Source of the DNA: Ipomoea triloba
Lineage: Eukaryota > Streptophyta > Magnoliopsida > Solanales > Convolvulaceae
Direction: 5' to 3'
DNA length: 64,000 nucleotides
NCBI RefSeq assembly: GCF_003576645.1
Contig: NC_044918.1
Location: forward strand, 20,127,405 to 20,191,404
The translations under genes and the position numbers were made by a program. Position 1 is the first letter of the stretch, and each line of letters opens with the position of its first letter. Below the pieces are notes generated by a model. It was not told the DNA's origin and made no database searches. It saw only the letters and a list, made by a program, of their open reading frames with translations. This document shows positions 10,410-20,120 of this stretch, one piece after another.

Positions 10410-12241
10410 AGGCCTGAAGGTCGAGCTTAGTTGATAAGTGCAAAAGATGCCATCTTTATAAGGTTGTTATCGGATCGTCTAGTGCACAATTCGTAGCTTT
10501 TGTGTTTGATTTGTCCCTTTATTGCGTTAGAATGCTTCATATTGCCATTGGACCCCGTTCCACAATTGGTTAATCATTTTGTAGGTAAAAAGATGGGCAA
10601 AAAGGCAGAAAATGGCTAGATTTCGAAGAAGGATTCACGAGTCGAAGTTGGAGTGCGAAATACACCATGGACGCCCAGTGGACGCCCCAGTGGACGCGCG
10701 TCCAACGCGCGTCCACCATGCGTCCACCCTTGCGTCCAACTTTTCGCTCTCTGATTCTCGCACAGCAGAACAGCAGTCTGCTGTGGACGCACAGTGGACG
10801 CGCGCGTCCAGCACGCGTCCACCAAGCAGCTCTCTGAAGTTGAAGTCTGTGCAGCAGAAACGCAGTGGACGCGTAGTGGACGCCCCAGTGGACGCGCGTC
10901 CAGCGTGCGTCCACCCGTGCGTCCAGCGCGGAAAATTGGCGGTTGGGCGAGATTTAAAAGGGGAATTGAGCCATTTTTCAGGGGATCCATCACATTTCTT
11001 TTAGATCAGTTTAGAATATTTCTCTCTCTAGGATTAGCCTAGAGAGATCTCCCCCAATTCACTCCACATTCCCAATTCACTCCACATTGCAATTCTTAAG
11101 TTTAGATTAGAATTAGAGAAGAATTCCATTGGTGCAAGATTGTGATNTGTAGTAGTTTGAGTTTTAAATTTGCCAATCACATTAAGTTTTATCCTATGTT
11201 TTTACATTGAGATTAATTGTGTTGGAGTCTAGCCAATTTTAGCATAGGTTAATCTTTTGAGAGAATTAATTGAGTAAACACCATGCCTATTAATTTTAAG
11301 CTCGGTAGGATAAATGAATGAATAGTCTGATTGTCTTATTAGATTGTTTATTTGGTTCATAACCCGGGTATTCCGTAAGTTCTTCTTTGTTTAATGGGTT
11401 TTAACTGTTCGAATAAGTATCTTAAGTACATGAACGGTTAGAATACGTGACTTAATCTGGACGCCATACGAATTAGTCAGATAATAGTTAGAACGAACCC
11501 TTAATTTGGTTGACATGTTAAACTAATCTGCAAGATAAGTAATGGTAATTGATTCATGTTCCTAGTCTTTTTCCCCTGCTTTGGTTTCGTGATTATTCAA
11601 TTGTTTTTTCTAGCTTTAATCATTTTATTAGCCGCTCTCTTGTTTCACTGCTATTTTATTGTTTTCCCTGCTCGTTATTTAATTATATGCTATCTCGTTC
11701 TTGTTGGCTTTTAATAGCTTATTTCTTGTCTCAATTTTCTACATATCATTTGGTTCAGTTTTCACTATTGATATTGCATTTAGTTTTAAACGCTTTAAAT
11801 TTAGTTCGTTTAATTTTAAGTTTGTAAATTGCATTATATCAATTCCCTGTGGGTTCGACCCTTGCATTTTGCACGTGCACTTGCGAGGACTATATTAAAA
11901 TTGTTCATCAGTAAGTGAAAGTATTTGCGAAAATAGGTACATGAATATTAATAAGGTAAATTACTTGCACTTGTAAGTGAAAATAGATGCGAAAATAGGT
12001 GCACTTGTAAGTGAAAATAGATGCGAAAATAGGTGCACTTGTAAGTAAAAATAGGTGCACTTGTAAGTGAAAATAGGTGCACTTGTAAGTGAAACTAGGT
12101 GCACCAAAGTTCTAGTTATTTACGAAAATGCCACCGCGTTATTTTTTTAAAATTGCATCTGATTCGTTGATTTGGACACGTGGACGGCTGTGAAGCGTTC
12201 TCATTTCTTACCTGGGCGGCAGTTCGAATGGGAGTGCATCC
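8120..12241. mobile_element. TIR (foldback-type) element with AGGTGCAC repeats
   Basis: The left end (about 8120-8195) and right end (about 10309-10373, and again 12177-12241 in the second assembly copy) are diverged inverted repeats sharing phrases such as GAGAAATG, TCACAGC and GTGTCC. Subterminal parts carry many AGGTGCAC and TTGTAAGTGAAAA motifs (8210-8300; 10080-10240; 11940-12110). A related fragment is at 43425-43735. No transposase frame is visible. Real length is about 2.3 kb if the 9280-13014 duplication is an assembly artefact. Confidence 0.5.
8637..10041 (+). mobile_element. Solo-LTR-like insertion (Gypsy type)
   Basis: Starts near TGTCGAAATTC, has a TATA-like ATTATAAAAGGAGG (about 8764) and ends with CAATTCCCTGTGGGTTCGAC, a phrase typical of plant Gypsy LTR 3' ends, then TTCATCA near 10041. 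I could not find a clear target-site duplication, so the ends are tentative. Small frames inside (for example 9681-9959) are AT-rich LTR sequence and not counted as genes. Confidence 0.4.
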
Positions 12242-12242
12242 C

Positions 12243-12277
<35 letters not shown>

Positions 12278-12532
12278 AGGCCTGAAGGTCGAGCTTAGTT
12301 GATAAGTGCAAAAGATGCCATCTTTATAAGGTTGTTATCGGATCGTCTAGTGCACAATTCGTAGCTTTTGTGTTTGATTTGTCCCTTTATTGCGTTAGAA
12401 TGCTTCATATTGCCATTGGACCCCGTTCCACAATTGGTTAATCATTTTGTAGGTAAAAAGATGGGCAAAAAGGCAGAAAATGGCTAGATTTCGAAGAAGG
12501 ATTCACGAGTCGAAGTTGGAGTGCGAAATACA

Positions 12533-12800
12533 CCATGGACGCCCAGTGGACGCCCCAGTGGACGCGCGTCCAACGCGCGTCCACCATGCGTCCACCCTTG
12601 CGTCCAACTTTTCGCTCTCTGATTCTCGCACAGCAGAACAGCAGTCTGCTGTGGACGCACAGTGGACGCGCGCGTCCAGCACGCGTCCACCAAGCAGCTC
12701 TCTGAAGTTGAAGTCTGTGCAGCAGAAACGCAGTGGACGCGTAGTGGACGCCCCAGTGGACGCGCGTCCAGCGTGCGTCCACCCGTGCGTCCAGCGCGGA
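12533..12800. repeat. CpG-rich palindromic array in the LTR
   Basis: More than ten copies of GTGGACGC or its inverse GCGTCCAC, including the perfect palindrome TGGACGCGCGTCCA at 12559-12572 and 12757-12770. The same palindrome is at 26330-26343 in the solo LTR, so the array is a family trait. It lies just upstream of the TATA-like box, in the position of a U3 enhancer. Confidence 0.8.
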
Positions 12801-12820
12801 AAATTGGCGGTTGGGCGAGA

Positions 12821-12828
12821 TTTAAAAG
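12821..12828 (+). promoter_or_regulatory. LTR TATA-like box
   Basis: TTTAAAAG in GAGATTTAAAAGGGGAATTG, directly downstream of the palindromic array and upstream of a CT-rich leader. It is conserved in the solo LTR (about 26284-26291, minus). Confidence 0.5.
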
Positions 12829-13799
12829 GGGAATTGAGCCATTTTTCAGGGGATCCATCACATTTCATTTTAGATCAGTTTAGAATATTTCTCTCTCTAG
12901 GATTAGCCTAGAGAGATCTCCCCCAATTCACTCCACATTCCCAATTCACTCCACATTGCAATTCTTAGTTTAGATTAGAATTAGAGAAGAATTCCATTGT
13001 TGCAAGATTGTGATCTACATTCAATTTCAAGTTCAAGGTTTAATTTCAAGCTAAGTCTTCCTTTTAATTTCTTGTCATTACTTTTGCTTTTGCTATTTCA
13101 ATTCCAAGTATGATTAGATAGATCTTTGTGGATTTGGATTGAGTAATTTTGTATTGATATGCTTGAGCTTTGAATTGATTAATTAGGTTTTGCAATTGCT
13201 TTGATTATGAGTTTGATTGTGTGAATGGTGATCTTCTTTGACTCTTGTGTGGGAATGATCAACCTATATGAGAGGTGTTTGGAGAAGGAGTCTCACCTAC
13301 GAGAGTAGGGATACTCCTTAGCCTAGCCTAGCACGTTTCCTTCCCACCTTTGAGAAAAGGGGGATCGGAAGGCAAATAGCACACCATGTGTTCGATAATT
13401 TGCCTCACCTAGCCTAGTTGCCATGAGAATGGGACTATGGACTAGATGATAGGCCAATGACCACGAGAGTGGCGTTGGCATAGTTGTCTTGCCTCATTTT
13501 CATTATCTAAGTGTTGCTAGCCTAGTATCTTAGGAAATCAAGGATACCTATATGAGTTGCAATATCCAAATCCTCCTTTCCACTTAATTGTTTCCTTTGT
13601 TTGTTCCTTATTTTCCTTATGTTTCATGCACCTTTCTTACCTATGTTTGGGTTAGCTTTCAAACACTAAACACTCTTGTGCTTAATCCCCTTACCGCTTG
13701 AATTCCCTCCTTGCCATCCTTTGAGAACGATACTCGGGAACTTCTTCCCGTTTTACCACCTATTACTTTCCATCCACCGCGAAAACTACACCCTTCAAA

Positions 13800-13817
13800 T
13801 GGCGCCGTTGCCGGGGA
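13800..13817 (+). promoter_or_regulatory. Primer binding site (tRNA-Asp)
   Basis: TGGCGCCGTTGCCGGGGA two bases after the LTR end; this is the complement of the plant tRNA-Asp 3' end and the usual primer site of Athila/Tat-type Gypsy elements. Confidence 0.9.
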
Positions 13818-14031
13818 TGGCATCGGTTTTTCAGTAGTAAGTGCCTTTGGATTGACATGAGCAAGTGTTCAAGTTAGAGAGTCTAACCCCCCCATTTACT
13901 TTCTATTTTTGCAATTTACTTTGCTTACATTTTAATCTTTTTGTCATTTCATTTGCTACTACTCTCACTTGCAACTACTTCTAGTTGCAAAACACTCTCT
14001 TGTCTTTGTGTTGATAGGTTGATCCTCTATT

Positions 14032-16029
14032 ATGTATTCTCAAGCAAGATATCAACAAGAGGATTACTATGAAGATCAAGGAGGATATAGGCAACCAAGG
14101 GGAGGCTATAATGCTCAAGTTTCTAACCCCTATGGTTATAGAGATTATAAGGACTATGAACAACCTTACTCAAGGACATATGGATCTTCACAAGAAGAAT
14201 ACCAACCAAGAAGGCAACCATCAAGACCTCAATATGATGATAAGGCATATGATGAGTATGATGATCCACCACCAAGGCAAATATCAAGAACTCAATATGA
14301 TGATAGAGAATATGGTGATTACCACTACTCAAGAAGAGCCCCACCACTACCTCAAAGCTACAATTCAAAATCTTACCAATCTACCCACTATGGCGAGGAT
14401 GATGACTACCCTCAACAAAGAGGATTCTCTAATTCTCAATCCTACGACTCTTACCCATCCCAATCCTACTCTCCACAATCGTACACTCAAAACACACCTC
14501 CACCCAAAAAGAAATCTATTATCGAGCACATGTATGACCATTGGTTGAAACCCAAGCCAAGAGACCCAAATGACCGCTTCAAGACCATTGAGGAACACAT
14601 GTTTGAAGATATGAACCGACAAGTGATTTGTTTTGCTTGTAAAGGGCCTCACTATATGTATCAATGCCAAAAGTACCCATATTGCAAGAAATGTAAGACT
14701 AACTTCCCATGTGAATGTAGGTACAAGCACCATGGGGACGAAGTTGATCAAGAGTGCAACCACTATGAGAATGATGAGTACATGATGCAACCATATGAGG
14801 AGGAAAACATGGAAGACATGAAGAACAAAATGTTGGCAAGGATAGAAGAGTTAAAGCAAGAAATGGCCAATATTAGGGAAGGGTGGAAGCAAGAATATGA
14901 GAATGTTGAGGAAAAGGAGAGTGATGGTGATGTGGAGATAGTGTGGGAAGAGGAAAAGTCATGTGGTGACACTATTGAGCTTGCATGTGGTAAGACACAT
15001 GACCCTATTAGTGTTAGCACTACTCTTGGTGATAAAATTTCTAAATCTTGGGCCAACATGTGTGATGAGAATGATGATTGTGATGATATTGGTGTGCCTA
15101 TTCATTTTGATAATGCTAATATTGATTGTGTTGATAATGGAGTTGAAAAAGTGGTAGATATGCCTAGTGAAAATAATTGCATAATTGAAGATGTTGATAA
15201 TGAGGTCAATTTTCTTAACCCTTATGACTTTAATGATAGTGATTCATTTGACTCCTTCGATGATGATGATGAAAATTGTGTTGATACTTGTGAAAATAAT
15301 TCTTTCAATTCTAATGATAATGATGGCCTTGAGTTGTTTACTTTTGATGATAATTCTTTGTTAAATGAACATGTTGGTGAATTGCATGATATGCTTTGTA
15401 ATGTTGATGATGAATTGAATGTTGATGCTAGTTTGCTTGATTTAAATGATGTTGAATTTGACACTTTCCATGATAATTACCTTGATGATGCTATATATAT
15501 TCATGATTTGCTTGGTGAAGAAAAGGAGGAAACGGATGGAGATTTAAGGGATGTGTTGTTAAGTAGTGAAAAAGAGGAGGAGAAGGAAAATGTGACTATA
15601 GAAAAGGAAAATAAAGAAGAAAATTTTGAAAATAAGAATGTGTTGTTTGAGGAAGTTCATTGCAAAATCATAGAAGAGGAAAAGAAAAAGACAAGTGATG
15701 AGAGTGTTAGGGAGGAAGTTGAGGAGAAAGTGAGAAATGATGAAAAGGAGTTTGGTGAAAAGAAGAAAAATGAAAAAAGAGGTAAGGTTGAAGATAATAG
15801 CATACTCATGGACATGGATAGTTGTCAACTTTGGGAAGAGAGTATGCTATGTAGAAAATTAAAGGAGTTTGTCAATGCCCGGCACTTGAGGGCATATCGT
15901 GAGGAAAGAGTGGATGGGGCAAAAGGACTTGTCCCCGTCCAATTTGGTCGTAGCATTTTTAGGTACAAGCAAATACCCGGAGTATTCCGGGGTTATCGAT
16001 CCACAGGGAAGCGGGGTATTAAGCACTAG
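14032..16029 (+). CDS. Gag-like protein of the non-autonomous element (C-terminus displaced)
   Basis: Begins ATGTATTCTCAAGC about 215 bp after the primer site and reads 665 residues. N-terminal 160 residues are Tyr/Gln/Arg-rich and low complexity. Around residues 198-235 there is a CCHC-like cluster, CFACKGPHYMYQC (one residue short of the classic zinc knuckle spacing), followed by CKKCKTNFPCEC. Then comes a coiled-coil-like stretch (about 262-300) and a long acidic Asp/Asn/Glu region. The last about 25 residues derive from the inserted LTR; the original end (to GLKVASGYGR) lies at 17597-17791 after a 147-bp duplication. No enzyme motifs. Role by analogy: RNA binding and particle assembly. 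Homology to a named gag family is unproven. Confidence 0.65.
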   Translation: MYSQARYQQEDYYEDQGGYRQPRGGYNAQVSNPYGYRDYKDYEQPYSRTYGSSQEEYQPRRQPSRPQYDDKAYDEYDDPPPRQISRTQYDDREYGDYHYSRRAPPLPQSYNSKSYQSTHYGEDDDYPQQRGFSNSQSYDSYPSQSYSPQSYTQNTPPPKKKSIIEHMYDHWLKPKPRDPNDRFKTIEEHMFEDMNRQVICFACKGPHYMYQCQKYPYCKKCKTNFPCECRYKHHGDEVDQECNHYENDEYMMQPYEEENMEDMKNKMLARIEELKQEMANIREGWKQEYENVEEKESDGDVEIVWEEEKSCGDTIELACGKTHDPISVSTTLGDKISKSWANMCDENDDCDDIGVPIHFDNANIDCVDNGVEKVVDMPSENNCIIEDVDNEVNFLNPYDFNDSDSFDSFDDDDENCVDTCENNSFNSNDNDGLELFTFDDNSLLNEHVGELHDMLCNVDDELNVDASLLDLNDVEFDTFHDNYLDDAIYIHDLLGEEKEETDGDLRDVLLSSEKEEEKENVTIEKENKEENFENKNVLFEEVHCKIIEEEKKKTSDESVREEVEEKVRNDEKEFGEKKKNEKRGKVEDNSILMDMDSCQLWEESMLCRKLKEFVNARHLRAYREERVDGAKGLVPVQFGRSIFRYKQIPGVFRGYRSTGKRGIKH

Positions 16030-17597
16030 TTACTAATTAATTCACGAGAAGCTATTCCTACGTTAACAATGGGTATTTATCTAAAATTATGAAAACAAAA
16101 TAAATGAAGCAAGGCAAACGGACTTTTATATACAAGAGATTAAGAGCGGGATTTTTGGTTGTCAAGTGTTAATCACCTAGTGCCAATCTAAAGTGAAATA
16201 ACAATTCGAGTTCAACAAGTGTGGATGATTGCAATCTAAAAGGGAAAGATTACTCTCGTAATTCAAACCCAAAATAAGGTAATTGGAATACTCACTCTCG
16301 TGAGCTATTCACAACGTATAAGCAAGAACAAACAATAAATGGAATACCCACTCTCGTGGGCTATTCACAATTGGAATACTCACTCTCGTGAGCTATTCAC
16401 AATAAATCCCTTAATCAACATGTCCTCTCTCGAGGTACAAGAATCAAGTGCAATTGTGGGTGCTCTAATTCATAGACAAATTTAGCAATGAAACAAGTAA
16501 TTAGGATCCTTAACTACAAGCATCAAGAAATTAAGCCACAATTACAACACAAGTAATAAACCCAAATAGATATTTCATTCAAGCAATTAAAGAACTAGGC
16601 ACATAGGTTCATAAACACTTATCAATCCAAAAATCCCAAAGGAAAGCTTAGCCTATCATGGCTAAGATAAATTCAACAAATATACAATAAAGCTTTAAAA
16701 TAGAAAAGAGAGGAAGAAATTCTCCCGAATGATGCCTCCAAGCTCTTCTCTTCTCTTGTTGTTGCTTCAAATCTTCTTCCTTGCTCTCATTTTTGGTCCA
16801 AATCCGCAGCCAAGCTTAGGGTTTGAAGAGAAAATGATGCTTTTATAGTGGGTGGAGAATGGAGGGAAAAAATGACAATTTTTAGAAGTTTAGAATCGCA
16901 GATCTGCGACATTCGACGCGTCGAATCCAACATTCGACGCGTCGAATCTTTACAGCGCCGAAACGAGGCTATTCTGCCTCATTTTTGGGATTTTCGACGC
17001 GTCGAAAGTTGAGTTCGACGCGTCGAAAATTCCTGTGACGCAGTTCCGACTTGCATCCTGATTTTGACCCTTTTCCCTTTCGAATTACACTTTGATGTCT
17101 TCATAAGAGTTGTAGCCCTTGAAGTCTTCTTTCCAATGGTTTAAGAATCACCTCATTTGGATATTTCTAGGCTGAGATATGGTCCAATTACCGAGGTGTC
17201 GCCATATTTAGCATAGATTACAACTCTTTGATCTTTTGACCATTTTCCCTTTCAATCTACACTTTGATGTCTTTAAAAGAGTTGTAGCCCTTGAAGTCTT
17301 CTTTCCAATGGCTCAAGAATCATCTCATGTAGATATTCATAGGAAGAGATATGGTCCGATTACCAAGATGTCGCCATGGTAGCGGGAATTACAACTCTTT
17401 GGCTCCTTTGGATTGGCTTTTGTTCACAAATGGTTCTAATGCACTTCTAAACACATCAAAAACATCTAAACCAAGCATTATACCATTTTAAATATGAAAA
17501 CATGGAAATAAGCATTGGACACAACATTTTATCACACAATTGACTATAAAACCTAAATAAAAACACAAGTAAAATAGGTACAAATGAGAGTGTATCA
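15943..17597 (-). mobile_element. Nested solo-LTR-like insertion (second Gypsy family)
   Basis: Read on the minus strand it begins TGATACACTCTCATTTG and ends with GCTACGACCAAA, as an LTR of a Gypsy-type element. It carries repeated CTCACTCTCGTGAGC phrases (16290-16400), a duplicated block near 17090-17400 and four TCGACGCGTCGA palindromes. No internal coding region or second LTR. The flanks are not a 5-bp duplication but a 147-bp direct repeat of gag sequence (15796-15942 and 17597-17743). Confidence 0.65.
16911..17027. repeat. Four TTCGACGCGTCGAA palindromes
   Basis: Perfect 14-16 bp palindromes at 16911-16926, 16932-16947, 16992-17007 and 17014-17027, with a GCAGATCTGC palindrome just before. 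Placement parallels the GGACGC array in the outer element's LTR. Confidence 0.85.
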
Positions 17598-17791
17598 ATA
17601 GCATACTCATGGACATGGATAGTTGTCAACTTTGGGAAGAGAGTATGCTATGTAGAAAATTAAAGGAGTTTGTCAATGCCCGGCACTTGAGGGCATATCG
17701 TGAGGAAAGAGTGGATGGGGCAAAAGGACTTGTCCCCGTCCAAGTGTGTTGGAATGAAGGTTTGAAAGTTGCGTCGGGCTACGGACGTTAA
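17597..17791 (+). pseudogene. Displaced 3' end of the gag-like frame
   Basis: The first 147 bp duplicate 15796-15942 (MDMDSCQLWEESMLC through GLVPVQ) and the frame then runs through VCWNEGLKVASGYGR to a stop. Before the nested insertion this was evidently the natural C-terminus of the element's gag-like protein. Confidence 0.75.
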
Positions 17792-17802
17792 ACGGAGCGC
17801 TT

Positions 17803-17820
17803 CTCGGGAGGCAACCCGAG
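17803..17820 (+). other. Conserved hairpin after the gag stop
   Basis: CTCGGGAGGCAACCCGAG can form a perfect 6-bp stem with a 6-nt loop, 11 bp after the gag stop codon. A similar GGGAGGCAACCC hairpin is familiar from Athila/Tat-type elements, where its role is unknown. Confidence 0.6.
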
Positions 17821-18552
17821 GTTATCTTACATTTTTATGCATTTTGTTTTTGTTGTTTACTTTCGCTTTCAATAAGTTTTGCATTGATGGAAATTGAATT
17901 CTCTAATATGGTTTGTAGTATTGCAATGTGTTTGTTGATGATGTAGGGAAATTGATATATGGCTCAACGCTAAGAGGTTATGCCTTTCCCACCATGATTA
18001 AAGGCAATGCACTTAAAGTGAGCTAAGGGGAGTCTCTTTATCTCCCTTACCTATTTTCATTGCCTATATGCTTGCCTTTTAAAGTGTGGAAAGAGAAGCA
18101 CCTTTGTGCTTGAAGACTTTGATGTGCAAAAGTATTGCTTGACTTAGAATGTTGGATATGTTCGAAATGAATACATTGTTTAATCTATTTTGGGAAAATG
18201 TGGGTTTTGAATGAACCCTTGTTTCTCAATTAGGACTAGCCCGTGGAAGAAAATTCTTATACTTTTGTTTAAATTTGACGAATTGGTGCTTGATTGTGTG
18301 ATATTCACCGCTCATTTAACCCGGACCATAGTCAAGGAGGTAACGAAGTGGGAGTGTGCACCTATCAAACCTAGTAATATAATGCTTACTAAGCCCGGAA
18401 TTGAACCTAATTTTCTTTGTTTTGCTCTCCCGAAGGTGTAGTGTGGGGTTGTGAAGGTGATGCTTTACTATAAGTTGTTCAAAAGAGCCCAATGAGGCCA
18501 AAAACCCCAAAAGAGCCCAATGTGGCCACCTTAGGATATGAAAAAGATGAAC

Positions 18553-18870
18553 CGTCTCGCTAGGGCAAGTTAGGGGCAACCATCGCACTGTCTTCGAAAA
18601 AGCGTGGAGATCCACGTGAAGTCGGTTGCCCCGATACGAGGTCTTGGGAGATGAGAAAATTGAAGAGAGCCATTCCGCTGAGATTCGGGCACCCATTGCA
18701 CCGTCTTCGAAAAAGCATGGATATCCATGTGAAGTCGGGTAGCCCGATGAGGTTATCTTGGGGAATGAGAAAAGGAGAGATCTATCACGTTGGGACCGGG
18801 CACCCATTGCACAGTTCTCGAAAAAGCATGGAGCTCCATGTGAGATCGGGTAGCCCGATGGTCGGTCTTG
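18553..18870 (+). repeat. Three-copy structured repeat in the 3' internal region
   Basis: About 112-bp units, each with TTCGAAAAAGC (TCTCG in unit 3) leading into a palindromic stem (18603-18616, 18716-18729, 18827-18840) and a TCGG(G)..CCCGA hairpin. The stem bases change in matched pairs (CGTGGA..TCCACG to CATGGA..TCCATG). The rest of 17821-19290 has no enzyme frame. Confidence 0.7.
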
Positions 18871-19292
18871 AGGGGTTGTAGATAACCTTAAAGCCTTTTT
18901 GTTTATCACGCTAGAATCTAGGGGGCTTGAGGTTATAAGGGTGGTCTAATAGGTTTGGTTTGTGCACATCGGTCCCACTAGTTGGCTCGACTAGTGGCCC
19001 GCTTTAAATGGTTGGTGAACCCTTTATTGGATTGCATGCTTGACTCGTATGACAATTGGAAGTAATCTAAATGCTTTATTTTTACCAAAGGATTTTTGTT
19101 CTTGGGATAGTCGTTATTGAGAATCGAAGGATTGTTTAAGAACACATTTTCATGATAGCTTAAGGAATGTATTGATTTCAAATGTATGCATCATTCTTGT
19201 GTCTTAGCTTGCTTGAATATCAAAGTTGTGGCATCTTTTTCACTTATGTGTGCTTGATTCAATGATAGCTTGCTTGAGGACAAGCAAGGTTT

Positions 19293-19307
19293 AAAGTGTG
19301 GAAAGTT
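19293..19307 (+). promoter_or_regulatory. Polypurine tract region
   Basis: AAAGTGTGGAAAGTT directly before the 3' LTR, preceded by CTTGAGGACAAGCAAGG. It is interrupted by T, so it is a weak tract. Confidence 0.5.
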
Positions 19308-20120
19308 TGATAAGTGCAAAAGATGCCATCTTTATAAGGTTGTTATCGGATCGTCTAGTGCACAATTCGTAGCTTTTGTGTTTGATTTGTCCCTTTATTG
19401 CGTTAGAATGCTTCATATTGCCATTGGACCCCGTTCCACACTTGGTTAATCATTTTGTAGGTAAAAAGATGGGCAAAAAGGCAGAAAATGGCTAGATTTC
19501 GAAGAAGGATTCACGAGTCGAAGTTGGAGTGCGAAATACACCATGGACGCCCAGTGGACGCNGACTCTTGTGTAGGGGTGATCAACCTATATGAGAGGTG
19601 TTTGGAGAAGGAGTTTCATCTATGAGAGTAGAGTTACTCCTTAGCCTAGCCTAGCACGTTTCTTTCCCACCTTTGAGAAAAGGGGGATCGGAAGGCAAAT
19701 AGCACACCATGTGTTCGATAATTTGCCTCACCTAGCCTAGTTGCCATGAGAATGGGACTATGGACTAGATGATAGGCCAATGACCACGAGAGTGGCGTTG
19801 GCATAGTTGTCTTGCCTCATTTTCATTCTCTAAGTGTTGCTAGCCTAATATCGTAGGAAATCAAGGATACCTATATGAGTTGCAAGGTCCAAATCCTCCT
19901 TTCCAATTGATTGTTTCCTTTGTGTGTTCCTTATTTTCCTTATGTTTCATGCATCTTTCTTACCTATGTTTGGGTTAGCTTTCAAACACTAAACACTCTT
20001 GTGCTTAATCCCCTTACCGCTTGAATTCCCTCCTTGCCATCCTTTGAGAACGATACTCGGGAACTTCTTCCCGTTTTACCACCTATTACTTTCCATCCAC
20101 CGCGAAAACTACACCCTTCA
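19308..20120 (+). repeat. 3' LTR, incompletely assembled
   Basis: Matches the 5' LTR from TGATAAGTGC to the palindromic array (19561), then a single N replaces roughly 690 bp, and the match resumes to CACCCTTCA at 20120. The missing part contains the palindromes, which probably defeated assembly. Confidence 0.85.

Larger units (their letters stand above)
9280..13014. repeat. 1.87-kb direct repeat meeting at a single N (probable assembly duplication)
   Basis: 9280-11146 and 11148-13014 are nearly identical at a constant offset of 1868 and are separated by one N at 11147. They differ by only a few single-base changes. The repeat starts and stops in the middle of unrelated elements, which no known insertion mechanism explains, so I infer overlapping contig ends left unmerged. 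Features between 10432 and 11146 are therefore probably the same DNA as 12300-13014. Confidence 0.85.
12300..13797 (+). repeat. 5' LTR of the Gypsy-type element
   Basis: 1498 bp, beginning TGATAAGTGC and ending CACCCTTCA. Contains the palindromic GGACGC array (12533-12800), a TATA-like box at 12821 and a CT-rich R region with CTCTCTAGG. A partial second version at 10432-11146 precedes the assembly N. Frames inside the array are open only because of its repeat structure. Confidence 0.85.
12300..20120 (+). mobile_element. Full-length non-autonomous Gypsy-type LTR retrotransposon (TR-GAG like)
   Basis: Bounded by TGATAAGTGC..ACACCCTTCA LTRs and a perfect 5-bp target-site duplication TTAGT (12295-12299 and 20121-20125). 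Contains a primer binding site complementary to tRNA-Asp, one gag-like frame, structured repeats and a CTTGAGGACAAGCAAG motif before the 3' LTR that is typical of plant Tat/Athila-type elements. No protease, reverse transcriptase, RNase H or integrase frame is present. It must rely on a partner element for movement. It sits inside the hAT-like element in the ankyrin intron and itself carries another LTR (15943-17597). A solo LTR of the same family is at 25416-26851. Confidence 0.85.

Noticed and set aside
9681..11827. Hydrophobic 92-residue frame found twice
   Set aside because: It lies in AT-rich LTR-like sequence and the second copy is the assembly duplication.
10570..12911. Arg-rich proteins of 82-143 residues in the GGACGC arrays
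   Set aside because: Frames are open on both strands because the repeat avoids stops; they repeat in every LTR copy and in both assembly duplicates.
15222..15828. Minus-strand frames opposite the gag-like ORF
   Set aside because: They are mirror frames of Asp/Glu/Asn codons and show no independent support.
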